DNA of 64,000 bases from assembly GCA_019828545.1 (NCBI GenBank), contig JACVRA010000175.1, positions 372,001 to 436,000 of the forward strand, written 5' to 3'. A model generated the notes under the pieces. It worked only from the letters and a program-made list of their open reading frames with translations. It did not search any database and had not been told where the DNA came from. The position numbers were made by a program, and so were the translations under genes. The stretch is from Paracamarosporium sp. OC-R06-R3. Lineage: Eukaryota; Ascomycota; Dothideomycetes; Pleosporales; Didymosphaeriaceae. Positions 21,336-30,946 of this stretch are shown here, one piece after another; position 1 is the first letter of the stretch, and each line of letters opens with the position of its first letter.

Positions 21336-22856
21336 CTACTGCCCCGCCACCCCCCGCTCATTATACAGCGCCATATTCGCAATCTCCAGCTGCACGCGCA
21401 GACTCTCGTTCTCGGCGTTCTTCGCCTCGATCTCCTTCGTCCGCAGCGCGAGCGCATGCCGCAGCCCGCTGACCTCCCTCCGCAACCGGTCAACCTCCGA
21501 CTCCCCGTCTTCCTGCCGGGGTACGTTTTCCAGCGCGGAATTGCACTGCGCGATGAGATCGGGGTCGATTTGCGAGAGGCCGGCTTGCTCGTGGGTTGCG
21601 TCGTCGTGGGTTGCTGAGGGGTACCGCGTGTGCTCGTGCTCGTGCTGGGGGAGGTTGAGGTGGGGGTGGGGAGAGCCTTCTGCGTCTGAGGGCGGATGTT
21701 CGTCGTCGTCTGAGAGCGGGAGGTTCTCGCCTAGCTGCTGGCCCGCTGCTTTTCTTGCGCGCTTGATCTGCGCCCGGATGTTGTATACGTCGCGCTTGAA
21801 GATGTGTATGCCGGGGAGTCTCTCCTCTAGAATCTTGACGGTGCGACCTACGCCGCGATCACGCCCTTGCGCCGCCACGCCTTTCCGCAGCATCTCCTGC
21901 TCTACGATTTTCCACACTAGACCCCCGCTTTCGAGGCTGTGGCTTGCTTTGGGGTTGCTGCTCCGTTCCACTGCGTCGATGCCATCGTCGGGCGGAACCT
22001 CGTCATCCTGGCCAGGCTGCCCTTGATCCACGCTCCCCATGCGCTGCTGCTCCCGCTCTTCCAACGCCGTCACGCCCCCCGTACCCACCCTGCCTCCCTG
22101 CACACCCCACGTCCTCTTCCTCTGCACGGCCCAGCCCTCGCTGGCCCTCCCCTCATGATTATGTGCTGCCTCCCCCACGCGCAGCGCCCACAGGCCGTCC
22201 TCGCCTTTCTTCCCCTCAACCCACATCTTGCACCCCGTCTTGTAGCTCACCCTGTTTTTCCGCACTCTCGTCTCGGGCGTGAGCTTGTGCGTGTTCTTCG
22301 GTGCACCGTAGCACACGCAGGCGAGTTTTATGCGCGAGCGGTTCTTGGCGGTGGTGTTGATGGAGAGGGCGTAGCCGTGGGCTGAGGCGTGCGTTTGCGC
22401 GTACGTGTGCAGGGCCTGCCAGGTAGGATGGGTGGAAGCGAGAGGCGGGAGCATGTCGAAGTGGCCTGGGGGCGCGGCATTGGGGGGTATGGGCGGCGGT
22501 GCGGTTATGTTTCTGGGGTTGGAGGGTGTGGAGGATTCGGTGAAGTCGTGGGGATCATGGTGTGTGGTGTTTGGGTCTGGAGGATGGAGTTGTCGGGTGG
22601 AGTCGGGCGATAGGTTTGGATCCAGATGCAGGGCGTGGTGGTCTATGTGTGCGTGCTGTGAGGGGAGCGTGTGATGCTCTGGCGGCGAAGATACGCCGAA
22701 GGTAGAGGCGTTGCGGTCGGCAATGGAGTCGCCATGGTGGAGCGAGGTTGAGAAGGCGGGGTACGAAGCGGCGGCGCTGGCGAGTTCGTGACGCAGAGAA
22801 GCGTATGCGTCTTCGGGAATGGTGTGAGAGGGGTGAGAGTGGAGAGCGGGCCGCAT
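21336..22856 (-). CDS. FAR1-type (WRKY-GCM1-like) DNA-binding protein
   Basis: Single exon, 506 residues. After a His/Pro/Ser-rich N-terminus, residues about 140-235 form a FAR1-like domain: WQALHTYAQTHASAHGYAL, then a C-x-C pair (KLACVCYG), a basic KNRVSYKTGCKM segment with a further Cys, and the closing HNH of GEAAHNHEGR. This is the C-C-H-H zinc arrangement shared with FAR1 and WRKY-GCM1 factors, which derive from MULE transposases. The rest is a linker, a basic helical segment (FKRDVYNIRAQIKRARKAAG) and a C-terminal leucine-zipper-like coiled coil. There is no transposase DDE core and no terminal repeats nearby, so it looks like a domesticated transcription-factor-like protein. The next gene upstream is on the same strand. 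Confidence 0.82.
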   Translation of the reverse strand: MRPALHSHPSHTIPEDAYASLRHELASAAASYPAFSTSLHHGDSIADRNASTFGVSSPPEHHTLPSQHAHIDHHALHLDPNLSPDSTRQLHPPDPNTTHHDPHDFTESSTPSNPRNITAPPPIPPNAAPPGHFDMLPPLASTHPTWQALHTYAQTHASAHGYALSINTTAKNRSRIKLACVCYGAPKNTHKLTPETRVRKNRVSYKTGCKMWVEGKKGEDGLWALRVGEAAHNHEGRASEGWAVQRKRTWGVQGGRVGTGGVTALEEREQQRMGSVDQGQPGQDDEVPPDDGIDAVERSSNPKASHSLESGGLVWKIVEQEMLRKGVAAQGRDRGVGRTVKILEERLPGIHIFKRDVYNIRAQIKRARKAAGQQLGENLPLSDDDEHPPSDAEGSPHPHLNLPQHEHEHTRYPSATHDDATHEQAGLSQIDPDLIAQCNSALENVPRQEDGESEVDRLRREVSGLRHALALRTKEIEAKNAENESLRVQLEIANMALYNERGVAGQ

Positions 22857-23419
22857 CGTGGTTCGAATGGGGGCCAGCTGCTCCGGATCGTGTGTAGATT
22901 TGGAGTGAAAGAGCTTGGCCCGTGCATGGGGTGATGATTAGTGTAGTACCACTCGCCTCACGCATCTATGTTTGGTACAAACGTTGCTGATCTCAGTCTA
23001 CGAGCAGGGCTACCCTATATCTACAGCATGAGCGCTCGGTTCTTCTAATCTGATGTCCCGATAACTCAGCTAAGCAAGTCTTGGTAACTCCACCCACAAC
23101 AGCAACCCACGGCTAATGCACAGGAAGACAAAGCCACTAGGGTAGGGAGTGAGTTATAAGATTTTTGTAGGAAGAAAACCCCATTCCGCACATCGACGGT
23201 TTTGGTAAAGGTTCATAGACGAGTAGGGATCACATGACAGAAATGATGTGACCAAACGATATAGTCAGCCACTGTATTGTCTGTACAATATGCAAGCCAG
23301 TATACTTGGTCGAAACCTCTATGTTAGTACTGTAGGCGCATGGAATAATCCGAAGCTATATCAGCGCCGTGAGTCAATATATACAGTTGAACGTTTATCC
23401 TTTCACATTTACCTCACCC
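22857..23419. other. Intergenic between two minus-strand genes
   Basis: This holds the promoter of the FAR1-type gene and the 3' side of the flavoenzyme gene. AT content rises around 23240-23400. No supported gene. Confidence 0.6.
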
Positions 23420-24852
23420 TTACAACTTCGCCTCTCCCTTGGCAAACTCCTCCCGGAGAATCAACCCTTCCGGTCCACCTCTTGACCCATCTCCCGCCCA
23501 CTGGTCCTCGGGTACCCTCTCTGCCGGCCACGCCCACCTATCCTTGAACTCCTCGGGCGTCCTTCCCTGCACACACTCCAAAATGCTATCTCCAATGACG
23601 GGTAGGAACTTGAAGCCGTGGCCGCTGCCTCCGGTTGCGACAAATAAGCCCTTGTACTTAGGATGATGCGAGATCAGGAAGTCACCGTCGCGTGTGTCAG
23701 TGTACCAGCATATGCGGGTGACCGTGAAAGGGCGAGAAGGGACGGCGAGAGATGGGTGTATGGACTGGAGGAACTCGCGACAGGCGCGGCGGCCCTCAGC
23801 GGGAATGACGAGGTTTGGGTCGGTGACGTGAGTGTATGGTAATGAGACTGTTATCGTCTCGCTTGGATCTTGGGACTCGGGATGCGGGATGGTGACCGGG
23901 TTGATGTAGCCGTGGCCGTGTCTTGCAATCTTCAGTTTTCTCCTGCTCGGCGGGATCATGAAGAGCGCGTTGGAGAGATTGAGGATGGTGGGTCGTTTCG
24001 ACATGGCGGCTTCCTCTTCGGCCGAGATGGGCATGTAGGAGATTATTTGACCCGTGGCCTTGCAGATGCCGCGGAGATCGATAAGGGACGCTGACCAGGC
24101 GCCTGCTGCAAGAATGGTGAGGTCTGCGCGGAGCTCTGAGCCGTCGTTGAGTGTTGCGCCAGAGACGGTGTTCTTTTCGAAGTCGAAGATGAGCTTTTTG
24201 ACTGGGGCGACCACAAAGTTCACTCTGTTGAACTTCTCCACCTCCTTTCGTAGCCACACCATGGCACCTTCGGCGTCTGCCCATCCGGAGCTCCAGTTCA
24301 CGTATCCAGTATTGCCGCAAGCATATATGTCACTGCGCTCCAATCCACACGCTCTTCCAATATCTTGCGCGCAGTTCAGAATCTCGACTTTGTCAAGGCC
24401 GATGTTTTGCACGTTGGCCAGAGAATCGCCCACATATCGCTGTTCCGGACCGGATGCGGTTACGCACAATCCCACCTCATGGTAGTGTTCGGGGGCGAAA
24501 TCGGAGCGCCAGCGATTTTGCGCTTTGGTGGCAAGGCGTGCGTAAGGAGCGGCGGCATAGTCAGGACGGATGATGCGTGAGGAATCGATCTGAATGTTTT
24601 GAGCGCGCGCCCGAAATTTGGTTGAAAATGGCGAATGGTTGTGCGTGGGTGAAGAGACGTTCAGATCAGTACTGCTTTTGCACTTACGCTTGAACCATCG
24701 GTGGAAGGAAACGTATTCCTGTCTACTACAGTAATTGACGTGTCCTTGAACTGCGGGTTCCTGCAAAGTGCCCAAGCAGTAGACAGGCCGAAAGCACCGC
24801 TTCCGACGATGAGCACCGAGGATGGGGTTTCGAATGAGGGCGTGGAAGCCAT
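23420..24852 (-). CDS. FAD-dependent amine oxidase (amadoriase / L-pipecolate oxidase type)
   Basis: Two exons, 24852-24688 and 24589-23420 (98-nt intron, GTAAGT donor, ATTCAG acceptor), 444 residues, typical for this family. The N-terminal Rossmann motif is VLIVGSGAFGLSTAWAL (GxGxxG) and the first strand pair ends SITVVDRN. After the intron comes SSRIIRPDY, the sequence conserved in monomeric sarcosine oxidase and fructosyl-amine oxidases. Near the C-terminus, RICWYTDTRDGDF carries the cysteine expected to bind FAD covalently, and GGSGHGFKFLPVIG closes the flavin site. The enzyme should oxidise a secondary amine (fructosyl amino acid, sarcosine, pipecolate or saccharopine) and release hydrogen peroxide. 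The final residues (GEAKL) resemble but do not exactly match a peroxisomal targeting signal. Substrate choice is unresolved. Confidence 0.9.
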
Positions 24853-25187
24853 GGTGCAGCACTGGGTATGTGGCACGTATTATACAAGCATGTCCAGAAC
24901 GAAGGCGAGGGCGAAGGCAGTATTTAGCATCTGCCCTCGTGTGGACTGGTCTGGAGAAAAATTGCCGATAAGGCCCCGATGTCTACTGTGCCCATACCGG
25001 TATCGCGAAGGGCGCGCTCAGAATTACTAGCGCCGGCTGTCGGCGGTCTTGAAGACGTTTTGTTTGGAGAAGCTGGAGCTTTGGCCACTCAAAGACCCTG
25101 CAAGGCATTGCATCTGCACAACATCCGTCTCCAATTGAACAACCACGTCGCTCGCTACCCACCTGCTCACGCCTTGATCACGTCAAG
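24853..25187. promoter_or_regulatory. Divergent promoter: amine oxidase / OMS1-like
   Basis: 335 bp separate the two start codons. A TATA-like TATTATAC sits near 24878 on the oxidase side. No other motif was recognised. Confidence 0.55.
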
Positions 25188-26291
25188 ATGGCCAAGCTGC
25201 CCAAGGTGCCGAAGCGACTACCACCGAGGCCGCCCGGACAGGCCCCTCCGCCTCCACCGCCGCGATTCCGACCGCAGTATCCAGGGCCCCAATACGCACC
25301 CACGCCGAGCGAAGCAGCAAAGCGCGTATGGGAGGAACGGCCGCGAGTTTCAGACATCCGCATGCTTTCAGAGGAGCAAAGACGCGCACCCACATACATC
25401 AACAGAGTGCAGCGATGGCGGCAGATACCCATCTTCCTCGGGGGACTGACAGCCTTTGGCTTGGGCATGTACGGCGTTCAGCTCTACTTCTCGGTAGCCA
25501 ACGCCGAAGTGCCAGAGAACCTGCCGGACGACTTCCTGGACCGCTTCGACAAGGAGGCCGACGGCTACGACGAGAAGGTCAATACGGCAGAAACACTCCT
25601 CCTGCTCAACAAACGACGGAAAGACATGGCCAAGAAGGCCAGAGGCCATGTGTTGGAGGTTGCTGTGGGCACTGGCAGGAACATACCGTACTATCCGACC
25701 AAGCAGTGCGCAACGGTGACGTTGCTGGATTACAGTGCGCCCATGCTGGCGGTTGCGAAGAGGAAGTGGAAGGACACGCATCCTGAATACTTTAGTCGCG
25801 TCTTCTTTAAGCACCAATCTGCGCTTGAGCCCGTCACGCCGCCGTTCGATGCACAAGATGGGTACGATACTGTAATGCAGACAATGGGCATATGCTCAAC
25901 CCCTGACCCTGTGAAGCTGTTGCACAACCTCGAGGCTGCTACAAAGGAGGATGGCGGCCAGATCCTGCTTCTCGAGCACGGCAAGTCGCACTATCAGTGG
26001 CTCAACGATCTGCTCGATAAGACGGCGCCAGGACACGCCGACGCGCATGGGTGCTTTTGGAACAAGGACATTGGGAAGATCATCGACGAAAGCGGGCTGG
26101 AGGTGGTCAACCTGAAGCGGTATAATCTGGGCACAACGTGGTGGATAGAGCTGAGGCCGCGGAAGGGAAAGGGGTACAAGCAAGCACCGTCAATTTCCCC
26201 TGTGTCCATCGGTGGGAGTGAGAAGGCGATTGTGTCACCTGCACCCGAGCTTGCGGTCCCGCAGCGACCGTGGTGGAGTCTGTGGAGATGA
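25188..26291 (+). CDS. OMS1: OMS1-like mitochondrial inner-membrane methyltransferase
   Basis: Single exon, 367 residues. The N-terminus is Pro/Lys/Arg-rich and lacks acidic residues for 40 positions, consistent with a mitochondrial presequence. One membrane helix follows (IPIFLGGLTAFGLGMYGVQLYF, about residues 86-107, trimmed here to its core). The SAM-dependent methyltransferase fold then shows motif I as VLEVAVGTGRN, motif post-I as VTLLDYSAPML, and a later ILLLEHGKS strand. The DDFLDRFDKEADGYDEKV segment and the C-terminal TTWWIEL strand are also typical. Yeast Oms1 is an inner-membrane methyltransferase-like protein found as a suppressor of oxa1 respiratory defects; it acts in mitochondrial respiratory-chain maintenance. 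The substrate is unknown. Confidence 0.85.
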   Translation: MAKLPKVPKRLPPRPPGQAPPPPPPRFRPQYPGPQYAPTPSEAAKRVWEERPRVSDIRMLSEEQRRAPTYINRVQRWRQIPIFLGGLTAFGLGMYGVQLYFSVANAEVPENLPDDFLDRFDKEADGYDEKVNTAETLLLLNKRRKDMAKKARGHVLEVAVGTGRNIPYYPTKQCATVTLLDYSAPMLAVAKRKWKDTHPEYFSRVFFKHQSALEPVTPPFDAQDGYDTVMQTMGICSTPDPVKLLHNLEAATKEDGGQILLLEHGKSHYQWLNDLLDKTAPGHADAHGCFWNKDIGKIIDESGLEVVNLKRYNLGTTWWIELRPRKGKGYKQAPSISPVSIGGSEKAIVSPAPELAVPQRPWWSLWR

Positions 26292-27156
26292 GCGACGACT
26301 ACATGCTAGCCGTGCGGCGGCTGCAATCATCAACATGGAGCTCCTAGATGCTTACACCGGAAACAAGACTTTCCAACTGTACATTATACGATGCACACCG
26401 GCGGAGGCAACTCCATCGTGTTGCTCCCGACGCTGTGGGGTGGTGCGGGATGAGGGGCGAGACAGCTCGATGAGGAAATACCAACATCACTTGCGACTCA
26501 AACGAGAGATCTCAGATCCTTCTCCGCAATGCAAGCCAATAATGAAGCGACTGACTAGGCGGCCATGGCCTAAACGCGGGCCCGGTACGAGTACCGCAGT
26601 TTGCGCGGACGCTGATGGCTTGTGATTATGCGCTCACAGCACGGTAATAACACACGTCGAACAAAGACAAGACGACAGCGCATGCAGTGGCTTACCGGAC
26701 GTCTCCCTGTAGAGTAGCTGACACGCATGACTCGCCCGCACTCAATGTCAGCTTGGCGAAGACAGATAGCAAACCGCACCCGCCGCCGGTCCAGAGCCTC
26801 TTCAAGTCGGGTGGCCGGGGCAGTTGGCGTGCATCCGAAGCGTGGTGATGGCTCCAAAGCGCGGTTGACCTTCCCAACCCCACAAAAAGTGACGATGCAA
26901 GCAGACGCCTTGTGCAATGCAGGGCGCCCGATGAGGGATAGATGGGCAGTTACCCCTTGCCAATCGCCAGCCCAGTGATTGGCATCTGGTGGCACGTCGC
27001 GTGCGTTGTCATAAGCGATGGATGCACCGGCTTGTGAAACAAGGATGCTGGCCGCTTTCCAGAAGGGAGACGCGAAGAGGTGGGCGTTTCGCATGCGTTG
27101 ATCGAACCACACCGAGCCTCAGCTTCGACGACGCCGGGCGGTGCGTTTCCGTTGAT

Positions 27157-27193
<37 letters not shown>

Positions 27194-28387
27194 GGCGCAC
27201 ATGGCCCACAGCAAGCTTCCCGGAAGAAGTCGGCACATGCAACGCCGTTTGCGGTGGATAGAGCCGAGGCCATCTGAGTTTGAGGAAAAATTATAGCAAA
27301 AAATGTTAGCTCACCGCCCGTCGAAAATCCGGCACGGCGTTGAGGCTAAATTGTTTAGAGCCTGGCGGGTGGACAGGGGCCTCCCTGCACAGCGGATCGA
27401 GAGTATGCGACACCAACAGTGCCCATGGTTGCTCAAACCTGCCTGTTCGGATTGGCGAGGCGGTCAGCAGAGCGATCTTCATGGCCTCATCAATCTCGCC
27501 GTCGGGGTGACGACATGCCCAACGCTCTCGTCGGGCATGGGCCGGTGCTGGAGGAGGGCCGCCGTGGATGAGGCCACGGTGAAGTAATAGCTCGCAGCGA
27601 GCGAGCCCCTCTGCGGCCGCCAGCATGGGCCGGCGCATACGTACTGTTCAGGCACTGCGGTATCGATAGAGGCGTGCGCAGAAAGTTTGGAGGCGTGCTC
27701 TCTGGGCCTTGTGCCACAGTCCGGTCAGCCTGGCCAATGGCTGCGGGTGCGATGGACGGCTTTCAGCCCCTGGGTGGGCTCCAAAAGGCTCTAAAAGTAG
27801 CATGCTGTCATATCTTGGGACTACCCAGAGATGGCATCCCTGAATTACATTCACCACGCACGGCCGCCCCTCGCCGCCTAGCCCGTCTCCTTCAAACCGT
27901 GCTCCGCTCCACTCCACCACCTCATCTCTCACAACATCCCCCTCTCGAACCCATCCAGGGACCACGGACAATTCGCCTCTGTTGCCCTCCAGCACCTCGC
28001 AGGCAGCATCCGGCGTGACCTGACCCACGGCGGCAACCTGTTCAGGAGGCGACCCCAGCAGCCCGCAGCCCTCCACCACCCACCCACCCGGCCACACTCG
28101 AGACGTCAGCAACCGGCATCGCCAGTGCAGCCCGTCATATTCGTTTATTGCGCTGGGCACACTACCGTAATCCTTTGGGCTTGACGTGAGCAGGCAGAAG
28201 TGTTGCACGCCGCCTTGCCTTGCATTGAGCGGTAACGCTTCTGGTAAAGGCCGCTGCATCTGCATTCCGCGACCAATCGCAGCGACTGGCATTCTCACGG
28301 CGCAACAATAATCTTTGGCACCCATCCCTCGCCCGCCGCCGCTCTCTTCTCTCCTGCCAGGAGACTGCGCACCCGCACCACGCCGCC
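26292..28387. other. Long GC-rich intergenic region upstream of GDS1-like gene
   Basis: About 2.1 kb without a convincing gene. Open frames on the minus strand (26570-27112 and 27648-28325) lack conserved motifs and are explained by high GC. A CT microsatellite lies at 27158-27190. The region probably contains the promoter and a long 5' leader of the winged-helix gene. Confidence 0.6.
27158..27190. repeat. (CT)n dinucleotide microsatellite
   Basis: An uninterrupted CT repeat of about 33 bases. Confidence 0.95.
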
Positions 28388-29644
28388 ATGCCCTACAACA
28401 CCCGCCGCAAGTCGCTGTCGCTGCCGTCGCTGGGCATCACGCTGCCCGGGGGCCCGCGACCCGCCCGCTCACCGCCCACGATGCTCGACGGCCAGCACGT
28501 CGCAAAGAAGCAGAAGCGCTCACATTCCGGCTCGACCTCGTCGACGCCCGGCTCGCCGCCGCGCATGCCCACGCTACGCTTCGACGAGCGCCCCAAGAGC
28601 AGCGCCGGCCGTGTCGCCGACACCCCGCCACCGTCGCCAGGCGGCGAGTCCGGACAGACAAAGGTCGACACCCAGGGCATCGACGACATCATCGTCGTGG
28701 GCGTCATCGAGCAGCTCGAGAAGACGGGCAACCGCCCGCACCTCCTCAAAGAACTCGCCACCGTCCTGTCGCCCACGATACCCATCGTCGAAAGGTATGC
28801 TGGCCCACGCGCACCCTCTTTGTTACTCACGCTGACGCCACACAGCTCCGCGAACCCTGCAGCCATCATCTCGTCGCGCCTCGCAACCTACCTCAAGCGC
28901 AACTGGTCCGCGCTGTCACGGTGCCCGCTCGACAAGAAGCTCGTCGGCACCCACCCCAAGCGTGTATACTACTTCCTCACCACCAGCCCGCACCAGCCCA
29001 TACCCGAGGATGCAGGCAACATCCCCACCGCTGCGCGCGTCATCTCGCCGTCATTATCATCCGCCGCGTCCGACGACAACGATGCAGAGCTGCATTCGCG
29101 CGACGTGAGGTCGCCGTCCCCTGAGCTGGATCTCTCCGACTACGACGATGCGGTTAGCGACCCGTTTGCTAACCCCACCCACCCACCAGCGACCCACAAC
29201 ATCGCGCACAACCGACGAGCTCAGTCGCCGCCACTGGAAAAAGACGAGCGCGAGTTTACGCAGACCGCGTCATCGCTGCAAGAGCGGAGAAGAAGCCAGC
29301 AAGCCGAGCGCGAGCGGTCCGCCAGCGCTGTCGTCGAGAACACGCAGCCCGCCGACGCAACCATGGACGACATCCCCGAGCTCGAAGAGACCGAGGAAAG
29401 CGCAGCGCGCAAGAACTCGGAGACTGCTGCCGCGCTGTTCGGACAGATGGAGCACTCGACGTTCAACCCGGTCCTGGGCGTCAGCAGCCCGCTCCTCAAG
29501 CCCTCGCTCAACATCGAGATGCCGCCGCCCATGTTCAAGGCGCGCGAGTCGTGGTCCGACCACGACGACGACGAGTGGAACGCCATGAGGAGCCCGGAGA
29601 ACATCGAGCTCGACGAGCTGGACGACCTGTTCGGCAACTACTAA
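28388..29644 (+). CDS. GDS1-type winged-helix protein
   Basis: Two exons, 28388-28794 and 28846-29644 (51-nt intron with GTATGC donor, CTGAC branch and CACACAG acceptor), 401 residues. The intron has no stop and keeps frame. After a basic N-terminus (MPYNTRRKSLSLPSLGITLP) and a KKQKR nuclear signal, residues about 95-195 carry the winged-helix region: IDDIIVVGVIEQLEKTGNRP, LLKELATVL, SRLATYLKRNWSAL and KRVYYFLTTSP, as in yeast Gds1 and its filamentous relatives. The C-terminal half is acidic and serine-rich and ends DELDDLFGNY. Yeast GDS1 was linked to mitochondrial and respiratory gene function; a role in transcription is inferred from the fold. Confidence 0.82.
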   Translation: MPYNTRRKSLSLPSLGITLPGGPRPARSPPTMLDGQHVAKKQKRSHSGSTSSTPGSPPRMPTLRFDERPKSSAGRVADTPPPSPGGESGQTKVDTQGIDDIIVVGVIEQLEKTGNRPHLLKELATVLSPTIPIVERYAGPRAPSLLLTLTPHSSANPAAIISSRLATYLKRNWSALSRCPLDKKLVGTHPKRVYYFLTTSPHQPIPEDAGNIPTAARVISPSLSSAASDDNDAELHSRDVRSPSPELDLSDYDDAVSDPFANPTHPPATHNIAHNRRAQSPPLEKDEREFTQTASSLQERRRSQQAERERSASAVVENTQPADATMDDIPELEETEESAARKNSETAAALFGQMEHSTFNPVLGVSSPLLKPSLNIEMPPPMFKARESWSDHDDDEWNAMRSPENIELDELDDLFGNY

Positions 29645-29875
29645 CTGCCCAATCAAAGCCGCGAGGGAGCGAGCGAACGAACGAGTGAGCGAAAGCACCA
29701 GCCACCCCGCAACAACAACAACAAAGCAAGCATACATCCAAAACAAAACAAAATCACCAGGGACATTTTGCAGCAGCAACACGGAAATCTTACGAATCTC
29801 CTTTTTCTCTCTTGGGGCACTTGACGTGGTCTTTTTCTTTTTCGGTATTTTTATCCTCTCTCAGTCTCTCGGTCG

Positions 29876-29897
29876 ATTATCTATCTATCTATCTACT
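29876..29897. repeat. (TATC)n microsatellite
   Basis: About five copies of TATC, followed by a T-rich tract to 29918. Confidence 0.9.
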
Positions 29898-30316
29898 CTT
29901 TTTCTTTTTTTTTTTTTCCCATCTACTCTACTTTATATTAATGGCGTCATTATCCTAGATGGAGTCGCGCGAGCTGGATGGATGGTGCGATGGTGCGATG
30001 GGTGCTAGCGAGTGAGGGACGGCTGGCTGGCTTGGGTGTTTTGTCGATGGATGGGCGATTTTATCGGATCGGATCGGTGTTTGGGTTGCTTGGGTTCTGC
30101 TAGGTTCTGTCAGGTTGGGTTGGGTTGCTTGGGTCTGGTCTGTCTTGTCTTGTCTTTGTACGATAGTGTGTGGTTTATTTTTTTTTTCTTCTTCTCTTTT
30201 TGGAGGGGGTGCGCTGGAGAGAGGGGGATGCGTTGGTGCTGGACTGCGTGGGACTGCACGGGACGAGATGGGACGAGACGGTGTGCTTTCCAGCGTGTGG
30301 TCTTGGTGTGCGAGAC

Positions 30317-30358
30317 AGCAGGCAAGCAGACAGGCAGGCAGGCAGGCAGGCAAGCAAG
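30317..30358. repeat. (GGCA)n microsatellite
   Basis: GCAGGCAAGCAGACAGGCA-type tetranucleotide repeat, about ten units with a few substitutions. Confidence 0.9.
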
Positions 30359-30370
30359 TATGTGACCGTA

Positions 30371-30389
30371 GCGTTGCGTTGCGTTGCGT
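30371..30389. repeat. (GCGTT)n short pentanucleotide repeat
   Basis: About four tandem units of GCGTT. Confidence 0.85.
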
Positions 30390-30436
30390 CGTGTCTCGTC
30401 TTGTCTTGCGAAGATGGAGATTGATTGCATGGCATC

Positions 30437-30460
30437 GCACAGCACAGCACAGCACAGCAG
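30437..30460. repeat. (CACAG)n short pentanucleotide repeat
   Basis: About five units of GCACA/CACAG. Confidence 0.9.
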
Positions 30461-30636
30461 ATAAAAGTGATTAAATTGAAAAACAGTTTATATCTTCTAC
30501 TCTCCTTCCTTTCCTCTCTTTTCTTTTCTTTTCTAAGACGGGCTTGTTGAGACGGGCTTGCGTGCTGAGACGTCTACCCATCCGCTCGCTCACTCACGAG
30601 CACGTGCTTGTTCGCAATCCGACTTTCCTCGCCTCA

Positions 30637-30664
30637 ATTCGACTCGACTCGACTCGACTCGACT
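30637..30664. repeat. (CGACT)n pentanucleotide repeat
   Basis: About five units of CGACT. Confidence 0.9.
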
Positions 30665-30910
30665 AGACTGAGCATGCTTCCTGCCTGCCTGCCAGCATGT
30701 CCCGCGTCCGCATTGCATACATACACCTGCATCTGCGTCTACCGCGGCGCGCTGCGCTGCGCTGCGCTGGGCATAAGGCGGTGAACGTCCGTCCGTCTGC
30801 ACATCCCCACCTAACACGGCGAGTCGTTCGTCCAATCAGGTTGGATCCGGGGGACGAAGTACCTGACCGCCTTGTAGAGCGGTACGCGATGTGTTGGGTG
30901 GTTGGTGCAT

Positions 30911-30946
30911 GCGTGGATGTGGATGTGGATGTGGATGTGGATATGG
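30911..30946. repeat. (GGATGT)n hexanucleotide repeat
   Basis: About six units of GTGGAT, the last ones with an A substitution. Confidence 0.9.

Noticed and set aside
26570..27112. 180-codon minus-strand open frame upstream of the GDS1-like gene
   Set aside because: It has a GC-rich composition, overlapping frames on both strands and no motif or hydrophobic pattern. It also spans no conserved block.
27648..28325. 225-codon minus-strand open frame
   Set aside because: It overlaps the presumed promoter and leader of the GDS1-like gene, and its translation shows no domain. It probably stays open only because of base composition.
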